Positions 38,481 to 48,303 of a stretch of 64,000 nt of DNA are shown one piece after another. Source of the stretch: Anaerobiospirillum thomasii. Lineage in GTDB: Bacteria; Pseudomonadota; Gammaproteobacteria; Enterobacterales; Succinivibrionaceae. The first letter of the stretch is position 1. Each line of letters starts with the position of its first letter. The notes beneath the pieces are model-generated. The model was given only the letters and a program-made list of their open reading frames with translations. It was not told the origin of the DNA and searched no databases. A program made the translations under genes and the position numbers. The stretch covers positions 512,001-576,000 of the forward strand of contig NZ_UAPU01000007.1 in NCBI RefSeq assembly GCF_900445255.1, read 5' to 3'.

Positions 38481-38915
38481 TTAGCCTTGTTTAATCTGTT
38501 TTACAACTTTATCTAAAACGCCGTTGACAAATTTGTGGCTGTCCTGCTCGGCAAATGACTTGGCAAGTTCAATGGCCTCATTGATAATGACGCGAAAAGG
38601 AATTTCCTGTCTGTATGTCAGCTCGAAGGTGGCAAGACGCAATATAGCTTTATCCACCAGATCAAGATCCTTTAAAGGTCGGCTTAAAAATGGTGAGTAG
38701 ATCTCATCAAGCTCCATGGCATTGGCCACCACGCCTGAAATAAGATCATGCATATAATCGAGGTCAGCACCTTTTAGCGGCTGATCCTCAAGAAACTGTC
38801 TTTCAATTTCCTGAGCACTGTCACCAGTCATCTGCCACTGATATATAGCCTGCAGAGCAAAATGTCTGGCCTTGTGGCGCATGGCTGGACTTACGGCACC
38901 TTCAATTGCATCCAT
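38481..38915 (-). CDS. nusB: Transcription antitermination factor NusB
   Basis: The 144-residue helical protein binds boxA RNA with NusE (S10) in rRNA antitermination. RHKARHFALQAIYQWQMTG at the start and the C-terminal INEAIELAKSFAEQDSHKFVNGVLD are typical. It lies between ribH and thiL as in many proteobacteria. Confidence 0.96.
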   Translation of the reverse strand: MDAIEGAVSPAMRHKARHFALQAIYQWQMTGDSAQEIERQFLEDQPLKGADLDYMHDLISGVVANAMELDEIYSPFLSRPLKDLDLVDKAILRLATFELTYRQEIPFRVIINEAIELAKSFAEQDSHKFVNGVLDKVVKQIKQG

Positions 38916-38946
38916 ACTTTTTTCCTTTACGTCAATATAAAATCAA

Positions 38947-39423
38947 TTAACCTATGGTCTTTAAAATATTTACCATCTCAAGAGCTGATCTTGCAGCCTC
39001 TGAGCCCTTGTTGCCCACGTGGGCACCTGCTCTTTGTACAGCCTGATCAAGTGTATCTACTGTAAGCACACCATTGGCGATAATAATATCGTTAGAAAGC
39101 ATAACCTGAGTTAAACCCTTTGAACACTCATTGGCCACCACCTCAAAGTGATAGGTGGCACCGCGTATAACGCAGCCTAAAGTAATAAGAGCGCTGTACT
39201 TGCCGCTTTTTGCAAGCTTTGAGGCTACAAGAGGAATTTCAATGGCACCTGGTACACGTACCACAGTGATATTCTCCTCGCTAACCTGACCGTCTCTTTT
39301 TAAGGTGTCAATGGCACCCTCAAGCAGTCTTTCTGTAATAAAGCTGTTAAAACGTGACACAATAATAGCAAACTTTGCATCAGAGGCAACAGGAACCGGG
39401 GCCTCAATGTAATTTACTGACAT
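38947..39423 (-). CDS. ribH: 6,7-dimethyl-8-ribityllumazine synthase
   Basis: The 158-residue enzyme condenses the ribitylamino-pyrimidine with dihydroxybutanone phosphate in riboflavin synthesis and forms a capsid-like oligomer. [26 protein letters not shown] (with the catalytic histidine) and [12 protein letters not shown] are all present. Confidence 0.97.
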   Translation of the reverse strand: MSVNYIEAPVPVASDAKFAIIVSRFNSFITERLLEGAIDTLKRDGQVSEENITVVRVPGAIEIPLVASKLAKSGKYSALITLGCVIRGATYHFEVVANECSKGLTQVMLSNDIIIANGVLTVDTLDQAVQRAGAHVGNKGSEAARSALEMVNILKTIG

Positions 39424-39438
39424 ATACTTCTCCTTAAA

Positions 39439-40104
39439 TTATAAAAAACCGTTTTTAGCCAGTGTATCCATACTAAGAGCAGAGACACTGCCGCTGCCTT
39501 TTATGGCATTGCACTCAAGCAGACGATGCAGATAGCGCGCAAGCACATCCACTTCAATATTGACCTTATCACCAGCCTTCCAGGCGCCTATATTTACAAT
39601 CTCCTGTGTATGAGGAATGATGGTAAGCCTGAATCTGCACCCATCAACCTCATTGACAGTAAGCGAGGCACCGTCTATGGCAATAGAGCCTTTGTGGGCT
39701 ATATACATGGCAATCTCAGATGGAGCCTCAATCCAGATATCAAGAGAATCACCTAATGGATCAACACTTATAACTCTTCCCACTCCATCAACATGGCCCT
39801 GTACAATATGACCGCCAAGATGGGTTGATGGGGTACAGGCCAGCTCAAGGTTCAGTCTTGCCCCTGCTCTGTAATATGCAAAACAGGTACGATCAAGTGT
39901 CTCCTTTGAGACAAAGGCTGTAAAGAAATTATCACCAAGAGAGGTTATAGTAAGACATACTCCATTGTTGGCAACAGAGTCACCTAAGGCCGCCCTTTTG
40001 CCTATGGCAAAAGATTCAGGCACCACCACCTTGATAGAGGCACCGTTTGGCACATGCTCAATGCCTGCAAGCTCTCCTGTGCATTCAATTATACCTGTAA
40101 ACAT
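39439..40104 (-). CDS. ribE: Riboflavin synthase, alpha chain
   Basis: The product of about 221 residues converts two lumazines to riboflavin and a pyrimidine. It has two lumazine-binding repeats, the first starting MFTGIIE and the second at GGHIVQGHVDGVG (about residue 98). The frame is open to 40119, but the ATG at 40104 starts the universal MFTGIIE sequence and has AGGAG 6 bp upstream. It almost abuts the ribD stop codon. Confidence 0.96.
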   Translation of the reverse strand: MFTGIIECTGELAGIEHVPNGASIKVVVPESFAIGKRAALGDSVANNGVCLTITSLGDNFFTAFVSKETLDRTCFAYYRAGARLNLELACTPSTHLGGHIVQGHVDGVGRVISVDPLGDSLDIWIEAPSEIAMYIAHKGSIAIDGASLTVNEVDGCRFRLTIIPHTQEIVNIGAWKAGDKVNIEVDVLARYLHRLLECNAIKGSGSVSALSMDTLAKNGFL

Positions 40105-40105
40105 A

Positions 40106-41293
40106 TCACTCCTGACCATCTAGGCTGTAGCGTACAAAAATATCATTATCAATCTGTTTTAACTTGATAATCCTATAGGATAACAGATTATTTAAACTCT
40201 CAACCTCTTTTGATAAAAAAGCACCACGGGCAATGTGACCTAAAATCTTTGATGCTGTAAAGACACAAAGCTCATTGACAAGTTTCTTATCTAAAAATGA
40301 AGTGGTAAGCGAGGCTCCGGCCTCAACTAAAACCTCACGAATGTGTATATAGTTTAAATAGTTAAGCACAAATTTTAATGAAATCTGAGCGCTCTCATCC
40401 TCTGGCACATACAGCACAGTTATGACATCATCAACAGTACTGGTAAAAAGCTCTATGTAACCGTCATCACATGGCACCTTATTGGCACACAGACTTTCTG
40501 ATGGTCTGTATCTGTCACTTATAACATGCAGACAGCGCCCGCTTTTAAAGATTTTGTAATCCTTATAAGACAGTGATCCCCTGGTATCTAAAATAACCTT
40601 TATAGGCTGAGTAAAATACTCATTGTCAACAAGAGGACGCACCTTATGCGGCAGCTCATCCATGCGCACATTTAAAGATGGATCATCGGCCCTTACTGTA
40701 TTGGCGCCTGTAATAATGGCACCTGCGTGGGCACGCAGCTTTTGCACACATGAGCGTGACTTGGCCCCTGTGATCCATTTGCTCTCACCGCTGTGCAGGG
40801 CGGTTTTGGCATCAAGTGACATGCCAACCTTGGCCACCACATATGGATAATGAGAGGTTATGGATTTAAAAAAGGCACGGTTTAGAGCATAGGCTTTATC
40901 AGATAAAAGACCTACCTCAACCTCAATGCCGGCCTCTTTTAGGATTTTAACGCCATTACCAGAGACCTTGGGATTGGGATCGAGCATGGCTATAACCACA
41001 CGCGCCACTCCAGCCTCGACTAAAGCCTTGGCACATGGCGGTGTTTTACCATAATGAGAGCAGGGCTCTAGTGTTACATAACAGGTGGATCCCTTTACAT
41101 TATAAGAGGCATGTGCAAGTGCATTAACCTCAGCATGGCCAAGTCCTGCCTTTTTATGATAACCCTCTCCAAGGATTATGCCATCTTTGACTATAACGCA
41201 GCCTACGGCAGGATTTGGCGATGCTGTGTACCTGCCCTTTTTGGCAAGGCGCAGCGCTCTTTTCATATAAGTCTTGTCAGCAAAGGAAAACAT
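40106..41293 (-). CDS. ribD: Bifunctional riboflavin deaminase/reductase
   Basis: The 395-residue enzyme performs the second and third steps of riboflavin synthesis from GTP. The N-terminal zinc deaminase domain shows GHAEVNAL and TLEPCSHYGKTPPCA (about 53-90). The C-terminal reductase domain (about 150-390) shows VAKVGMSLDAKTA and TGANTVRADDPSLNVR. It starts the ribD-ribE-ribH-nusB-thiL operon. No FMN riboswitch is visible in the 59-bp gap before it. Confidence 0.96.
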   Translation of the reverse strand: MFSFADKTYMKRALRLAKKGRYTASPNPAVGCVIVKDGIILGEGYHKKAGLGHAEVNALAHASYNVKGSTCYVTLEPCSHYGKTPPCAKALVEAGVARVVIAMLDPNPKVSGNGVKILKEAGIEVEVGLLSDKAYALNRAFFKSITSHYPYVVAKVGMSLDAKTALHSGESKWITGAKSRSCVQKLRAHAGAIITGANTVRADDPSLNVRMDELPHKVRPLVDNEYFTQPIKVILDTRGSLSYKDYKIFKSGRCLHVISDRYRPSESLCANKVPCDDGYIELFTSTVDDVITVLYVPEDESAQISLKFVLNYLNYIHIREVLVEAGASLTTSFLDKKLVNELCVFTASKILGHIARGAFLSKEVESLNNLLSYRIIKLKQIDNDIFVRYSLDGQE

Positions 41294-41303
41294 AAATTCT
41301 CCA

Positions 41304-41328
41304 TAAAAAGGTGGCTCATGGCCACCTT
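41304..41328 (-). terminator. glyA terminator
   Basis: An 8-bp stem (41308-41315 with 41321-41328) with a 5-nt loop is followed on the minus strand by a T run. It lies 24 bp after the glyA stop and 15 bp before the ribD start, so it separates or attenuates transcription between the two. Confidence 0.75.
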
Positions 41329-41352
41329 AGAGTAAAAAAACAATTTTACAAT

Positions 41353-42606
41353 TTACTGTGCATAGACAGGGAATCTTGAGCAGAGCTCTGTAACCTGCTC
41401 ACGGGCCTTGGCAATAACTGCCTCATCCTTGTAGTTATCAAGTACATCACAGATGATATTGGCCAGAGTGCGCACCTCGGCCTCTTTAAAGCCGCGGCGG
41501 GTGCAGGCTGGAGTGCCAAGTCTTAAACCTGAGGTTATAAATGGAGATCTTGGATCGCCAGGTACTGAGTTTTTATTGACAGTAATGTGAGCCTGACCTA
41601 AAGCGGCCTCAGCCTCCTTGCCTGTCATTTCCATGCCAATAAAGTCCATGAGGAAGAGGTGATTGTGAGTGCCGCCTGAGACTACCTTGTAGCCACGCTT
41701 GATTACTTCCTCACACATAGCCTTGGCATTGGCTACAACCTGCTTTTGATAGTCAACATACCAGTCTTCCATGGCCTCTTTAAAGACAATGGCCTTGGCT
41801 GCAATGATGTGCATTAAAGGACCGCCCTGTGAGCCTGGAAAGATGGCTGAGTTTAACTTCTTATATATAGTCTCATCATGGCAGTTTGACAGGATAAAGC
41901 CTGAGCGTGGGCCGCCTAATGATTTGTGGGTGGTTGAGGTTACAACGTGGGCATGCTCAATTGGGCTTGGGTAGACACCGGCTGCCACAAGACCTGCCAC
42001 GTGGGCCATATCCACCATTAAATAGGCGCCTACGGCATCTGCAATCTCACGCATTTTCTTCCAGTCAACAATGCCTGAGTAGGCACTAAAGCCTGCCACA
42101 ATAACCTTAGGCTGACACTCTTTGGCCTTGGCTAGAATATCCTCATAATCAAGTTCACCTGCCTCATTGACGCCATACTGAATGGCATTGTACATCTTGC
42201 CAGAGAAGTTTACAGATGAGCCGTGGGTTAAGTGACCGCCGCTGTCAAGTGACAGACCTAAAATGGTGTCACCTGGATTGCAAAGAGCCATATAGGCTGC
42301 AGCATTGGCCTGTGAACCTGCGTGCGGCTGCACATTGGCATACTCACAGCCAAAGAGCTTGCAGGCTCTGTCAATGGCCAGCTGCTCTACTACATCAACG
42401 TACTCACAGCCTCCATAGTAGCGCTTGTTTGGATAACCTTCGGCATATTTGTTGGTAAGTTGTGAACCCTGAGCCTCCATGACACATACAGATGCATAGT
42501 TCTCTGAGGCAATAAGTTCAATATGATCTTCCTGACGCTTGTTTTCAGCTTCAATGGCAGCCCAAAGCTCAGCATCATAAGCGGCAATAGATTTAGCTTT
42601 ATTCAT
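41353..42606 (-). CDS. glyA: Serine hydroxymethyltransferase
   Basis: The 417-residue PLP enzyme interconverts serine and glycine, charging tetrahydrofolate with one-carbon units. [25 protein letters not shown] and the PLP-lysine motif [13 protein letters not shown] (about 226-238) are exact. It is transcribed from its own promoter and followed by a terminator. Confidence 0.98.
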   Translation of the reverse strand: MNKAKSIAAYDAELWAAIEAENKRQEDHIELIASENYASVCVMEAQGSQLTNKYAEGYPNKRYYGGCEYVDVVEQLAIDRACKLFGCEYANVQPHAGSQANAAAYMALCNPGDTILGLSLDSGGHLTHGSSVNFSGKMYNAIQYGVNEAGELDYEDILAKAKECQPKVIVAGFSAYSGIVDWKKMREIADAVGAYLMVDMAHVAGLVAAGVYPSPIEHAHVVTSTTHKSLGGPRSGFILSNCHDETIYKKLNSAIFPGSQGGPLMHIIAAKAIVFKEAMEDWYVDYQKQVVANAKAMCEEVIKRGYKVVSGGTHNHLFLMDFIGMEMTGKEAEAALGQAHITVNKNSVPGDPRSPFITSGLRLGTPACTRRGFKEAEVRTLANIICDVLDNYKDEAVIAKAREQVTELCSRFPVYAQ

Positions 42607-42635
42607 GGGAAAAATCCTTTAAAAGGCGATTGCAG

Positions 42636-42649
42636 ACACATTAATGTGT
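42636..42649. promoter_or_regulatory. Perfect 14-bp palindrome in the glyA leader
   Basis: ACACATTAATGTGT is a perfect palindrome located about 12-25 bases downstream of the predicted glyA transcription start. It could be an operator, but it does not match the E. coli PurR or MetR consensus that I know. Confidence 0.35.
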
Positions 42650-42667
42650 AAAAAAAATTTGTGCCTA

Positions 42668-42696
42668 ATTTTAACAAATTAGCGTGTAAAACTCAA
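42668..42696 (-). promoter_or_regulatory. Predicted glyA promoter
   Basis: On the minus strand, TTGAGT (plus 42691-42696) and TAAAAT (42668-42673) are 17 bp apart, giving a reasonable sigma-70 promoter with a leader of about 55 nt. Confidence 0.5.
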
Positions 42697-43045
42697 AGTA
42701 GGCCTAACAGACTGCCAAGAAAAAATCAAAGACAGTAAATGCCCTGACAGGATGGCGTAGGCTCTTAAAGTAAATACGGCTATTAATAAAAGTTAAACAA
42801 ACATTTATTTTGGTAAAAGATGTCTGTATAAAGCCCTTAAAATATCAAAAGAATACATTCTGAAGTTGACACCAAGGCAGACTATAAAGCCGAGCCTTAT
42901 GCGCCTGTAAGGTATGAGGATATAGGCTTTAAACCCATTTTTTCGTATAAAAAACGGCATTTTTTTAAATTTTTGTTAAAAAAAAGTTCTAAAATTAATT
43001 AATATTGCTAAAATGTCATCATCTTTGCTCTTAGGGAGACAGACT

Positions 43046-43498
43046 TTGGCTGACAATCAGATACTGATTATAAATGGTCCCAATCTTAATCTGTTAGGAC
43101 TCAGAGAACCTGAGATCTATGGACATGAGACACTTGAGGATCTTCGCTCAATGCTTGATGCAAAGGCCGTGGAACTGTCTGTACAGCTTGAGCATTTCCA
43201 GTCCAATCATGAAGGTGCCATTGTAGATAAAATACAGTCTGCACGCGGTAGAGTGGATTTTATTCTTATCAATGCCGGCGCCTTTACCCACACCTCAGTT
43301 GCAATACGAGATGCTCTGTGTGGTGTGGATATTCCTTTTTTTGAAATTCATATATCCAATGTGCACGCACGTGAAAGCTTCCGTCACCACTCTTATCTTT
43401 CAGACAAGGCTGTGGGTGTTATTGTTGGATTTAAGCTTGACGGCTATCTTTACGCTCTGACACAGGCGGCAAAGCTAGTCCGTAGGAATGTTAAATAA
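43046..43498 (+). CDS. aroQ: 3-dehydroquinate dehydratase, type II
   Basis: The product of 150 residues performs the third step of the shikimate pathway. [34 protein letters not shown] and FIEIHISN-like motifs (here FFEIHISN) are diagnostic. The frame is open to an ATG at 43013, but I chose the TTG at 43046: GGGAG lies 7 bp upstream and the result matches the family length exactly. It leads the aroQ-accB-accC operon, a common gammaproteobacterial order. Confidence 0.93.
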   Translation: MADNQILIINGPNLNLLGLREPEIYGHETLEDLRSMLDAKAVELSVQLEHFQSNHEGAIVDKIQSARGRVDFILINAGAFTHTSVAIRDALCGVDIPFFEIHISNVHARESFRHHSYLSDKAVGVIVGFKLDGYLYALTQAAKLVRRNVK

Positions 43499-43531
43499 CG
43501 TTGCCCCGCAACAAACTCTAGGTGATAGCAA

Positions 43532-44023
43532 ATGCAAATTGATATCCACAAGATAGCTAAACTTATTGATCTTGTATCAAATTCTGATGTAGCTGAAATC
43601 AATCTTAAACAGGGTGAGGAAGAGCTGCGCATCTCACGTGCCCAGCAGGCTCCTGTTCCTGTACATGTTCAGGCCCCGGTTGCCATGACCATGCCTCAGG
43701 CACATGTCAGCGCCCCTGCAGCAGCTCCTGCTGCCGCAGCCGCTGCTCCAGCTGCAGCCCCTGCAGAGGCAGCACCTGCTTCTGTATCAGGCAATGTAAT
43801 GCGTTCCCCTATGGTCGGTACTTTCTACCGTTCCGCAAGTCCTACCGCCGCACCTTTTGTTGAGGAAGGTCAGACCGTTAAAGAAGGCGATACTCTGTGC
43901 ATCATCGAGGCCATGAAGATGATGAATCAGATTCAGTCAGACAGAGCCGGCAAGATCAAAAAGATCCTTGTTGACAATGGCTCAACAGTTGAATTTGACC
44001 AGCCAATATTTGAGTTTGAATAA
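43532..44023 (+). CDS. accB: Biotin carboxyl carrier protein of acetyl-CoA carboxylase
   Basis: The 163-residue product has an N-terminal helical region, an Ala/Pro-rich flexible linker (about 48-88) and a C-terminal biotinyl domain whose biotin-accepting lysine is in EAMKMMNQI (about 128). It carries the carboxyl group between AccC and the AccAD transferase in fatty-acid synthesis. Confidence 0.97.
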   Translation: MQIDIHKIAKLIDLVSNSDVAEINLKQGEEELRISRAQQAPVPVHVQAPVAMTMPQAHVSAPAAAPAAAAAAPAAAPAEAAPASVSGNVMRSPMVGTFYRSASPTAAPFVEEGQTVKEGDTLCIIEAMKMMNQIQSDRAGKIKKILVDNGSTVEFDQPIFEFE

Positions 44024-44074
44024 AATTACCAATCCGCAGTTACACTGCGGATTAATCTTATTTGCGGAAAAAAT

Positions 44075-45439
44075 ATGAAACTTGAAAAAGTTGTTATTGC
44101 CAACCGCGGTGAAATTGCACTGCGTGTGTTGCGTGCCTGCCGTCAGCTTGGTCTCAAGACAGTGGCTGTACATTCAACAGCTGACAGAGATCTGATGCAT
44201 GTTAAACTTGCAGATGAGTCAATCTGTATAGGACCTGCAGCTGCCAAGGATTCCTATCTTAATATTCCAACCATTATTGCAGCAGCCGAGGCCACAGGCG
44301 CTTCTGCCATCCACCCAGGCTATGGCTTTTTATCTGAAAATGCCGACTTTGCTGAAATGGTTGAAAAATCAGGCTTTGTCTTTATAGGCCCTACTGCCGA
44401 TACCATACGTCTTATGGGCGACAAGGTTTCTGCCAAAAAAGCCATGCAAAGAGCAGGTGTGCCATGCGTGCCTGGCTCTGAAGGTGCCCTTGGTGACAAT
44501 GCCGAGGAGAACAGAGCTCTTGCCAACAAGATTGGCTATCCTATTATCATCAAGGCAGCAGGTGGCGGCGGTGGCCGCGGTATGCGCGTTGTCTACAAGG
44601 ATGAAGAGCTTGATGATGCCATAGCTCTGACCCGCCGTGAGGCAGATATGTTCTTTAACAATCCTGCCGTCTATATGGAAAAATTCCTGGAAAACCCACG
44701 TCATATCGAATTTCAGGTACTCTCAGACAGCCATGGCAATGCCGTCTATTTAGGCGAGCGTGACTGCTCCATGCAAAGACGCAATCAGAAGGTTTTAGAA
44801 GAAGCACCTGCTCCTTTCATCACCGAAGAGCAGCGCCGCTCCATTGGTGAGCGCTGTGCCAAGGCCTGTGTTGATATTGGCTATCGCGGCGCCGGTACCT
44901 TCGAATTCCTCTATGAAAACGGCGAGTTCTACTTTATTGAAATGAACACCCGTGTACAGGTTGAGCACCCTGTAACTGAAATGATTACAGGTATTGATAT
45001 TGTACGTGAGATGATCTGTGTGGCAGCAGGCGATCCACTGTCTATCAGACAGGAAGATATCAAGATCAAAGGCCATGCCTTTGAGTGCCGTATCAATGCC
45101 GAAGATCCAAGAACCTTCCTGCCATCTCCAGGTGCCATTACCACACTGCACGTGCCAGGAGGCCCTGGTGTACGCTGGGACAGCCATATCTATCAGACCT
45201 ACAAGGTTCCGCCACACTATGATTCATTAGTTGGCAAACTTATTGTTCATGATGATAACAGAGATCTGGCCATTGCCCGTACCCTTGAGGCTTTAGACGA
45301 GCTTGTAATTGAAGGTATCAAGACCAATATTCCTCTGCACAAGGAGCTTTTAGTAGATCCTGTGGAGATAAGAGGCGGTGCTTCAATTCACTATCTTGAA
45401 GAAAAGCTTGAAAAGGAAAAAGATCTTAATTTAGGCTAA
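44075..45439 (+). CDS. accC: Biotin carboxylase subunit of acetyl-CoA carboxylase
   Basis: The 454-residue ATP-grasp enzyme carboxylates biotin on Acc[20 protein letters not shown], the glycine-rich [14 protein letters not shown] loop (about 160-173), the [13 protein letters not shown] motif and [14 protein letters not shown] are all present. It follows accB by 51 bp and ends at a strong terminator. Confidence 0.98.
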   Translation: MKLEKVVIANRGEIALRVLRACRQLGLKTVAVHSTADRDLMHVKLADESICIGPAAAKDSYLNIPTIIAAAEATGASAIHPGYGFLSENADFAEMVEKSGFVFIGPTADTIRLMGDKVSAKKAMQRAGVPCVPGSEGALGDNAEENRALANKIGYPIIIKAAGGGGGRGMRVVYKDEELDDAIALTRREADMFFNNPAVYMEKFLENPRHIEFQVLSDSHGNAVYLGERDCSMQRRNQKVLEEAPAPFITEEQRRSIGERCAKACVDIGYRGAGTFEFLYENGEFYFIEMNTRVQVEHPVTEMITGIDIVREMICVAAGDPLSIRQEDIKIKGHAFECRINAEDPRTFLPSPGAITTLHVPGGPGVRWDSHIYQTYKVPPHYDSLVGKLIVHDDNRDLAIARTLEALDELVIEGIKTNIPLHKELLVDPVEIRGGASIHYLEEKLEKEKDLNLG

Positions 45440-45450
45440 AGAATATTACT

Positions 45451-45480
45451 AAAAAACCCAGATTCTTATCTGGGTTTTTT
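45451..45480. terminator. accC terminator
   Basis: A 13-bp perfect stem (45451-45463 with 45468-45480) with a 4-nt loop and terminal A/T runs lies just after accC and also before the end of the convergent gene. Confidence 0.92.
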
Positions 45481-45513
45481 ATTACCTGAAAATTTTAAAA
45501 AAGCTTTTACCTG

Positions 45514-46455
45514 CTAAAGAGCACGCGAGAGTGCCTTTTGTCTTACCTGCTGCAGCTGCTCTGTCATTAAAAACTGCGGAATTGGTTTTTTATAGCCAGA
45601 GAACTGCTCTTTTAGAAAATCAATCTTGCTGATATAGGCTCTGAAAATCTCAAAGGAGCTGCCATCATTTAGTTTAATGGAGCGTGAGATCTGAGCATAA
45701 CCGCGGTTGATGACATTCATGGCGGTAAAGAGCGCATAATTTACATAAAACTGTGATGGAATCTTGGCGCCAAAATAGCCATCTAGCACACCACCTACAA
45801 ACAGAGGATAGCTCTGGGCGCACTCATTGGTAATAGAGGCCAGATCTTCGGCATAATCGCCAATGGCAAAATTATAGGTAGGTTTTATGACCACTGTGGC
45901 ATCATGGGTTAAAAAGATATTCTGCAATCCGGCCACACCCATAAGCAGCACATTCTTTTTGCTGGTGAAATTATCAAGGCGCGGCTCAATAGCCTCTATA
46001 AGCTCACCATCATTTAAAAAGCGCATGCGTCTGTCATTTAAATAGGCATGAAAGTTTTTAACCATACGATCATGATGATGCCTGGCCCTTAACTCATCCT
46101 TTTGTGTAAGTTCACATGAGTGCAGCAGATTGAGCACACGCCCCATTCTTTTGCCTATTACATACTGCCACAGACTGTTTGAATTTTTTAAAAAGTCCTC
46201 AGCTCTTGCAATATCCATATTGCGGTAAAGTGCTGTAACAATGCCTGCATCATCTGTCTGATTGATGCTAATTGGCTCAAGCATATGCTCCTGTAGTGTA
46301 GGATATGTTCTTTGTGCAAATATAAAGGCCTTTTTAATACGTGATTTGTACTTTACATCTCCCTGCTGAGCAACAAAATTGCTCTGATCGCTTTTTACAA
46401 GCTTAAATTCAATATTGAAACTATCCGAGCTCAGGCTCTTGTATGAAATCTGCAC
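45514..46455 (-). CDS. Aminoglycoside-phosphotransferase-like protein lacking catalytic residues
   Basis: This 313-residue product is of unknown function. Residues 101-113 (GKRMGRVLNLLHS) and 188-208 (VVIKP..., IGDYAEDLAS) look like parts of the APH/choline-kinase fold. In that alignment the catalytic HGDLxxxN is MGVAGLQN (172-179; His to Met, Asp to Val) and the metal-binding Asp of the DFE-type motif is Lys191. So it would be a pseudokinase. There is no signal peptide or membrane segment. It is a single gene convergent with accC. The fold assignment is by eye and only moderately sure. Confidence 0.5.
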   Translation of the reverse strand: MQISYKSLSSDSFNIEFKLVKSDQSNFVAQQGDVKYKSRIKKAFIFAQRTYPTLQEHMLEPISINQTDDAGIVTALYRNMDIARAEDFLKNSNSLWQYVIGKRMGRVLNLLHSCELTQKDELRARHHHDRMVKNFHAYLNDRRMRFLNDGELIEAIEPRLDNFTSKKNVLLMGVAGLQNIFLTHDATVVIKPTYNFAIGDYAEDLASITNECAQSYPLFVGGVLDGYFGAKIPSQFYVNYALFTAMNVINRGYAQISRSIKLNDGSSFEIFRAYISKIDFLKEQFSGYKKPIPQFLMTEQLQQVRQKALSRAL

Positions 46456-46902
46456 ATTGACTCCTTATAAGTGCGCAAACGGACAAATGTCAAATATAGT
46501 CTATTTTAAAATATAACTGCTAAAAAAAATCAAAGGTATCAGGGATTTTTACAGCAAAGCATATAAATATGCCATAAAAAACTTGCAGCGCAGTTATATT
46601 CAAATTTAATGAAAAATATAACAAAAGGTAAGATCATGCCATAAAACAGGCGCAAACTGTATAATATTTCTATTCTACCAAGTTTAGACACATTTTTTAT
46701 AATTCATTTGCTCTGAATTTATCTTATTGCGCTCTTTATACCCCATCAAATCCTGAACTGCCCTGCAGCACTACTGCTTTTTATCCTGTAAAAAGGCCTT
46801 TTTGTACCACCCTGATTCCAGGATTTTTATCAAAATTCCGATCCACAACACTAAATTTTTAATAACTATGTTCTACAATAAAAGTCAATAATACCTCGTC
46901 CG
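46456..46902. other. Intergenic region without visible genes
   Basis: This AT-rich region separates two divergent genes. Several short T/A-rich hairpins occur, for example around AAAAAGGCCTTTTT near 46795, but no open frame with a ribosome-binding site and no recognisable RNA. Confidence 0.45.
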
Positions 46903-46936
46903 GCTGGCATAATATAATCTTTATGCCAGCTTTTTT
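46903..46936 (+). promoter_or_regulatory. Terminator-like hairpin with TATAAT in its loop
   Basis: A 10-bp perfect inverted repeat (46903-46912 with 46921-46930) is followed by six T residues, and TATAAT fills 46913-46918 in the 8-nt centre. If TATAAT is a -10, transcription would start near 46925 and the dyad could be an operator. If transcribed from further upstream, it would act as a terminator. No gene upstream on this strand needs one. Confidence 0.5.
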
Positions 46937-46952
46937 ATGCGACACATTATTT

Positions 46953-47402
46953 ATGATTTATGCATTAGACACAAAGCACAACCCTCAGATGATAAGGACA
47001 CTTGTTGATATATGGCTTGAGGGCAATCTTGATGCGCACAGCTTTATCTCACAGCACTACTTTAGAGATCATATTCCCTATGTGCAACAGGCCTTTGACA
47101 GTGCGACAATTTACATCATAAATGATGATAATGACGGCACAATTGCAGGTTTTGCAGGCCTTGTCGATACTTACATTGCAGGTTTTTTTATAAAAAAGAG
47201 TATGCAGCACAAAGGCTTTGGCACATCTCTTATAGAGCATCTTGTACACAGGTACCAGGATTTATCTCTTGATGTCTATAAAAAGAATCAAAGAGCCATA
47301 AACTTTTATCTGCACCATGGCTTTTGTATAGAGAGAATGAGTGTGGATATGGCAACTGCCTATGTGCAGTACACAATGCGGCAGTGCCAGACAAATAAAT
47401 AG
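46953..47402 (+). CDS. GNAT family N-acetyltransferase
   Basis: The product of about 149 residues has the GNAT fold: the acetyl-CoA-binding motif A is GFFIKKSMQHKGFGTSLIEHL-like (about 79-99, shown in part as HKGFGTSL) and the following NQRAINFYLHHGF is motif B. The acceptor is unknown. The frame is open to an ATG at 46923, but that codon lies inside the hairpin arm described above, so I use the ATG at 46953. Neither start has a good ribosome-binding site. Confidence 0.8.
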   Translation: MIYALDTKHNPQMIRTLVDIWLEGNLDAHSFISQHYFRDHIPYVQQAFDSATIYIINDDNDGTIAGFAGLVDTYIAGFFIKKSMQHKGFGTSLIEHLVHRYQDLSLDVYKKNQRAINFYLHHGFCIERMSVDMATAYVQYTMRQCQTNK

Positions 47403-47404
47403 CA

Positions 47405-48298
47405 TCAGGCGCGCGGATGACATTTTTTAAACAGACTGTGCATACGCTCTGTGGCCACATGGGTATAAATCTGTGTGGTCACCAAACTTGAGTGACCTAG
47501 CAGCATCTGCACTGTGCGCAGATCGGCATTATGATTTAAAAGATGTGTGGCAAAGGCATGCCTGAAGGTATGCGGTGATGGCAGTTTGTTAAGCCCCACA
47601 CTTTTGGCATAGTTTTTAACCCTGCCCCAGAAAGCATTGCGCGAGATAGGTCCCTTAGTGCGCAATGATAAAAAGATATAGGCAATCTTACCCTTTGGAT
47701 CAATCTGAACGCGACCATTTTCAAGAAAGTCAACCAAAAAGTCTTTAGCATACTTCCCAAAAGGAATTGCCCTTTCCTTATCACCCTTGCCGCGTATGAT
47801 AAGAAAATTCTCCTGCAGATTTATATTTTCAAATTTTAAATTGACAAGCTCGCTGACACGCAACCCTGTAGCATATAAAAGCTCAAGCATGGCCTTATCT
47901 CTAAGCCCTTCATAGGTAGCAACATCAGGTGCGTTCAATATGGCATTGACATCATGTTCTGACATGTCTACCGGGAGATATTGTCCTGCTTTTGGATTTT
48001 CCACTGTAGACATAGGATTGTCGGGGCGCATCTTTTCAACAGTTAAAAATCTGCAGAAAAGACGCATAGCTGCAAGCCAGCGTCGCATAGAGCGCTCGCT
48101 GCCTGAGTTTTTTTGCTGTAAAAAAACTCTGATATCATCTAACGTGAAGTTAAAAAGATCTACCCCTCTCTCTTTAAGATGCATCTCAAAGAGCTTCACA
48201 TCTCTGCAGTAGGAGTCTATGGTACTTTGTGACAGTGACAGCTCAAGGAGCATGTAGTCTGCAAAAAATATATAAACCCTGTCTTTTTTATCTGCCAT
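47405..48298 (-). CDS. xerD: Site-specific tyrosine recombinase XerD
   Basis: The 297-residue recombinase acts with XerC at dif to resolve chromosome dimers. The SAM-like N-terminal domain precedes the catalytic domain with ATGLRVSELVNL (first Arg), HTFRHAFATHLL (HxxR), LGHSS and the nucleophile in TTQIYTHVATERM. The C-terminal ending HVATERM...CHPRA is XerD-like rather than XerC-like. It is 5 bp behind a lipoprotein gene. Confidence 0.94.
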   Translation of the reverse strand: MADKKDRVYIFFADYMLLELSLSQSTIDSYCRDVKLFEMHLKERGVDLFNFTLDDIRVFLQQKNSGSERSMRRWLAAMRLFCRFLTVEKMRPDNPMSTVENPKAGQYLPVDMSEHDVNAILNAPDVATYEGLRDKAMLELLYATGLRVSELVNLKFENINLQENFLIIRGKGDKERAIPFGKYAKDFLVDFLENGRVQIDPKGKIAYIFLSLRTKGPISRNAFWGRVKNYAKSVGLNKLPSPHTFRHAFATHLLNHNADLRTVQMLLGHSSLVTTQIYTHVATERMHSLFKKCHPRA

Positions 48299-48303
48299 GG
48301 CTC

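Larger units (their letters stand above)
42607..43045. other. Divergent intergenic region, glyA/aroQ
   Basis: This non-coding stretch of 439 bp holds a glyA promoter and palindrome near its left end. A weak TTGTTA (42973-42978) with an AT-rich -10 near 42996 may serve aroQ. I see no gene in the remainder. Confidence 0.45.

Noticed and set aside
41294-41352. Possible FMN riboswitch before ribD
   Set aside because: Only 59 bp separate ribD from glyA and these contain just a simple terminator hairpin, without the conserved RFN element sequence.
45018-45230. Open frames antisense or out of frame to accC, groEL, glyA and other long genes
   Set aside because: They are shadows caused by the codon bias of strongly conserved genes and lack ribosome-binding sites.
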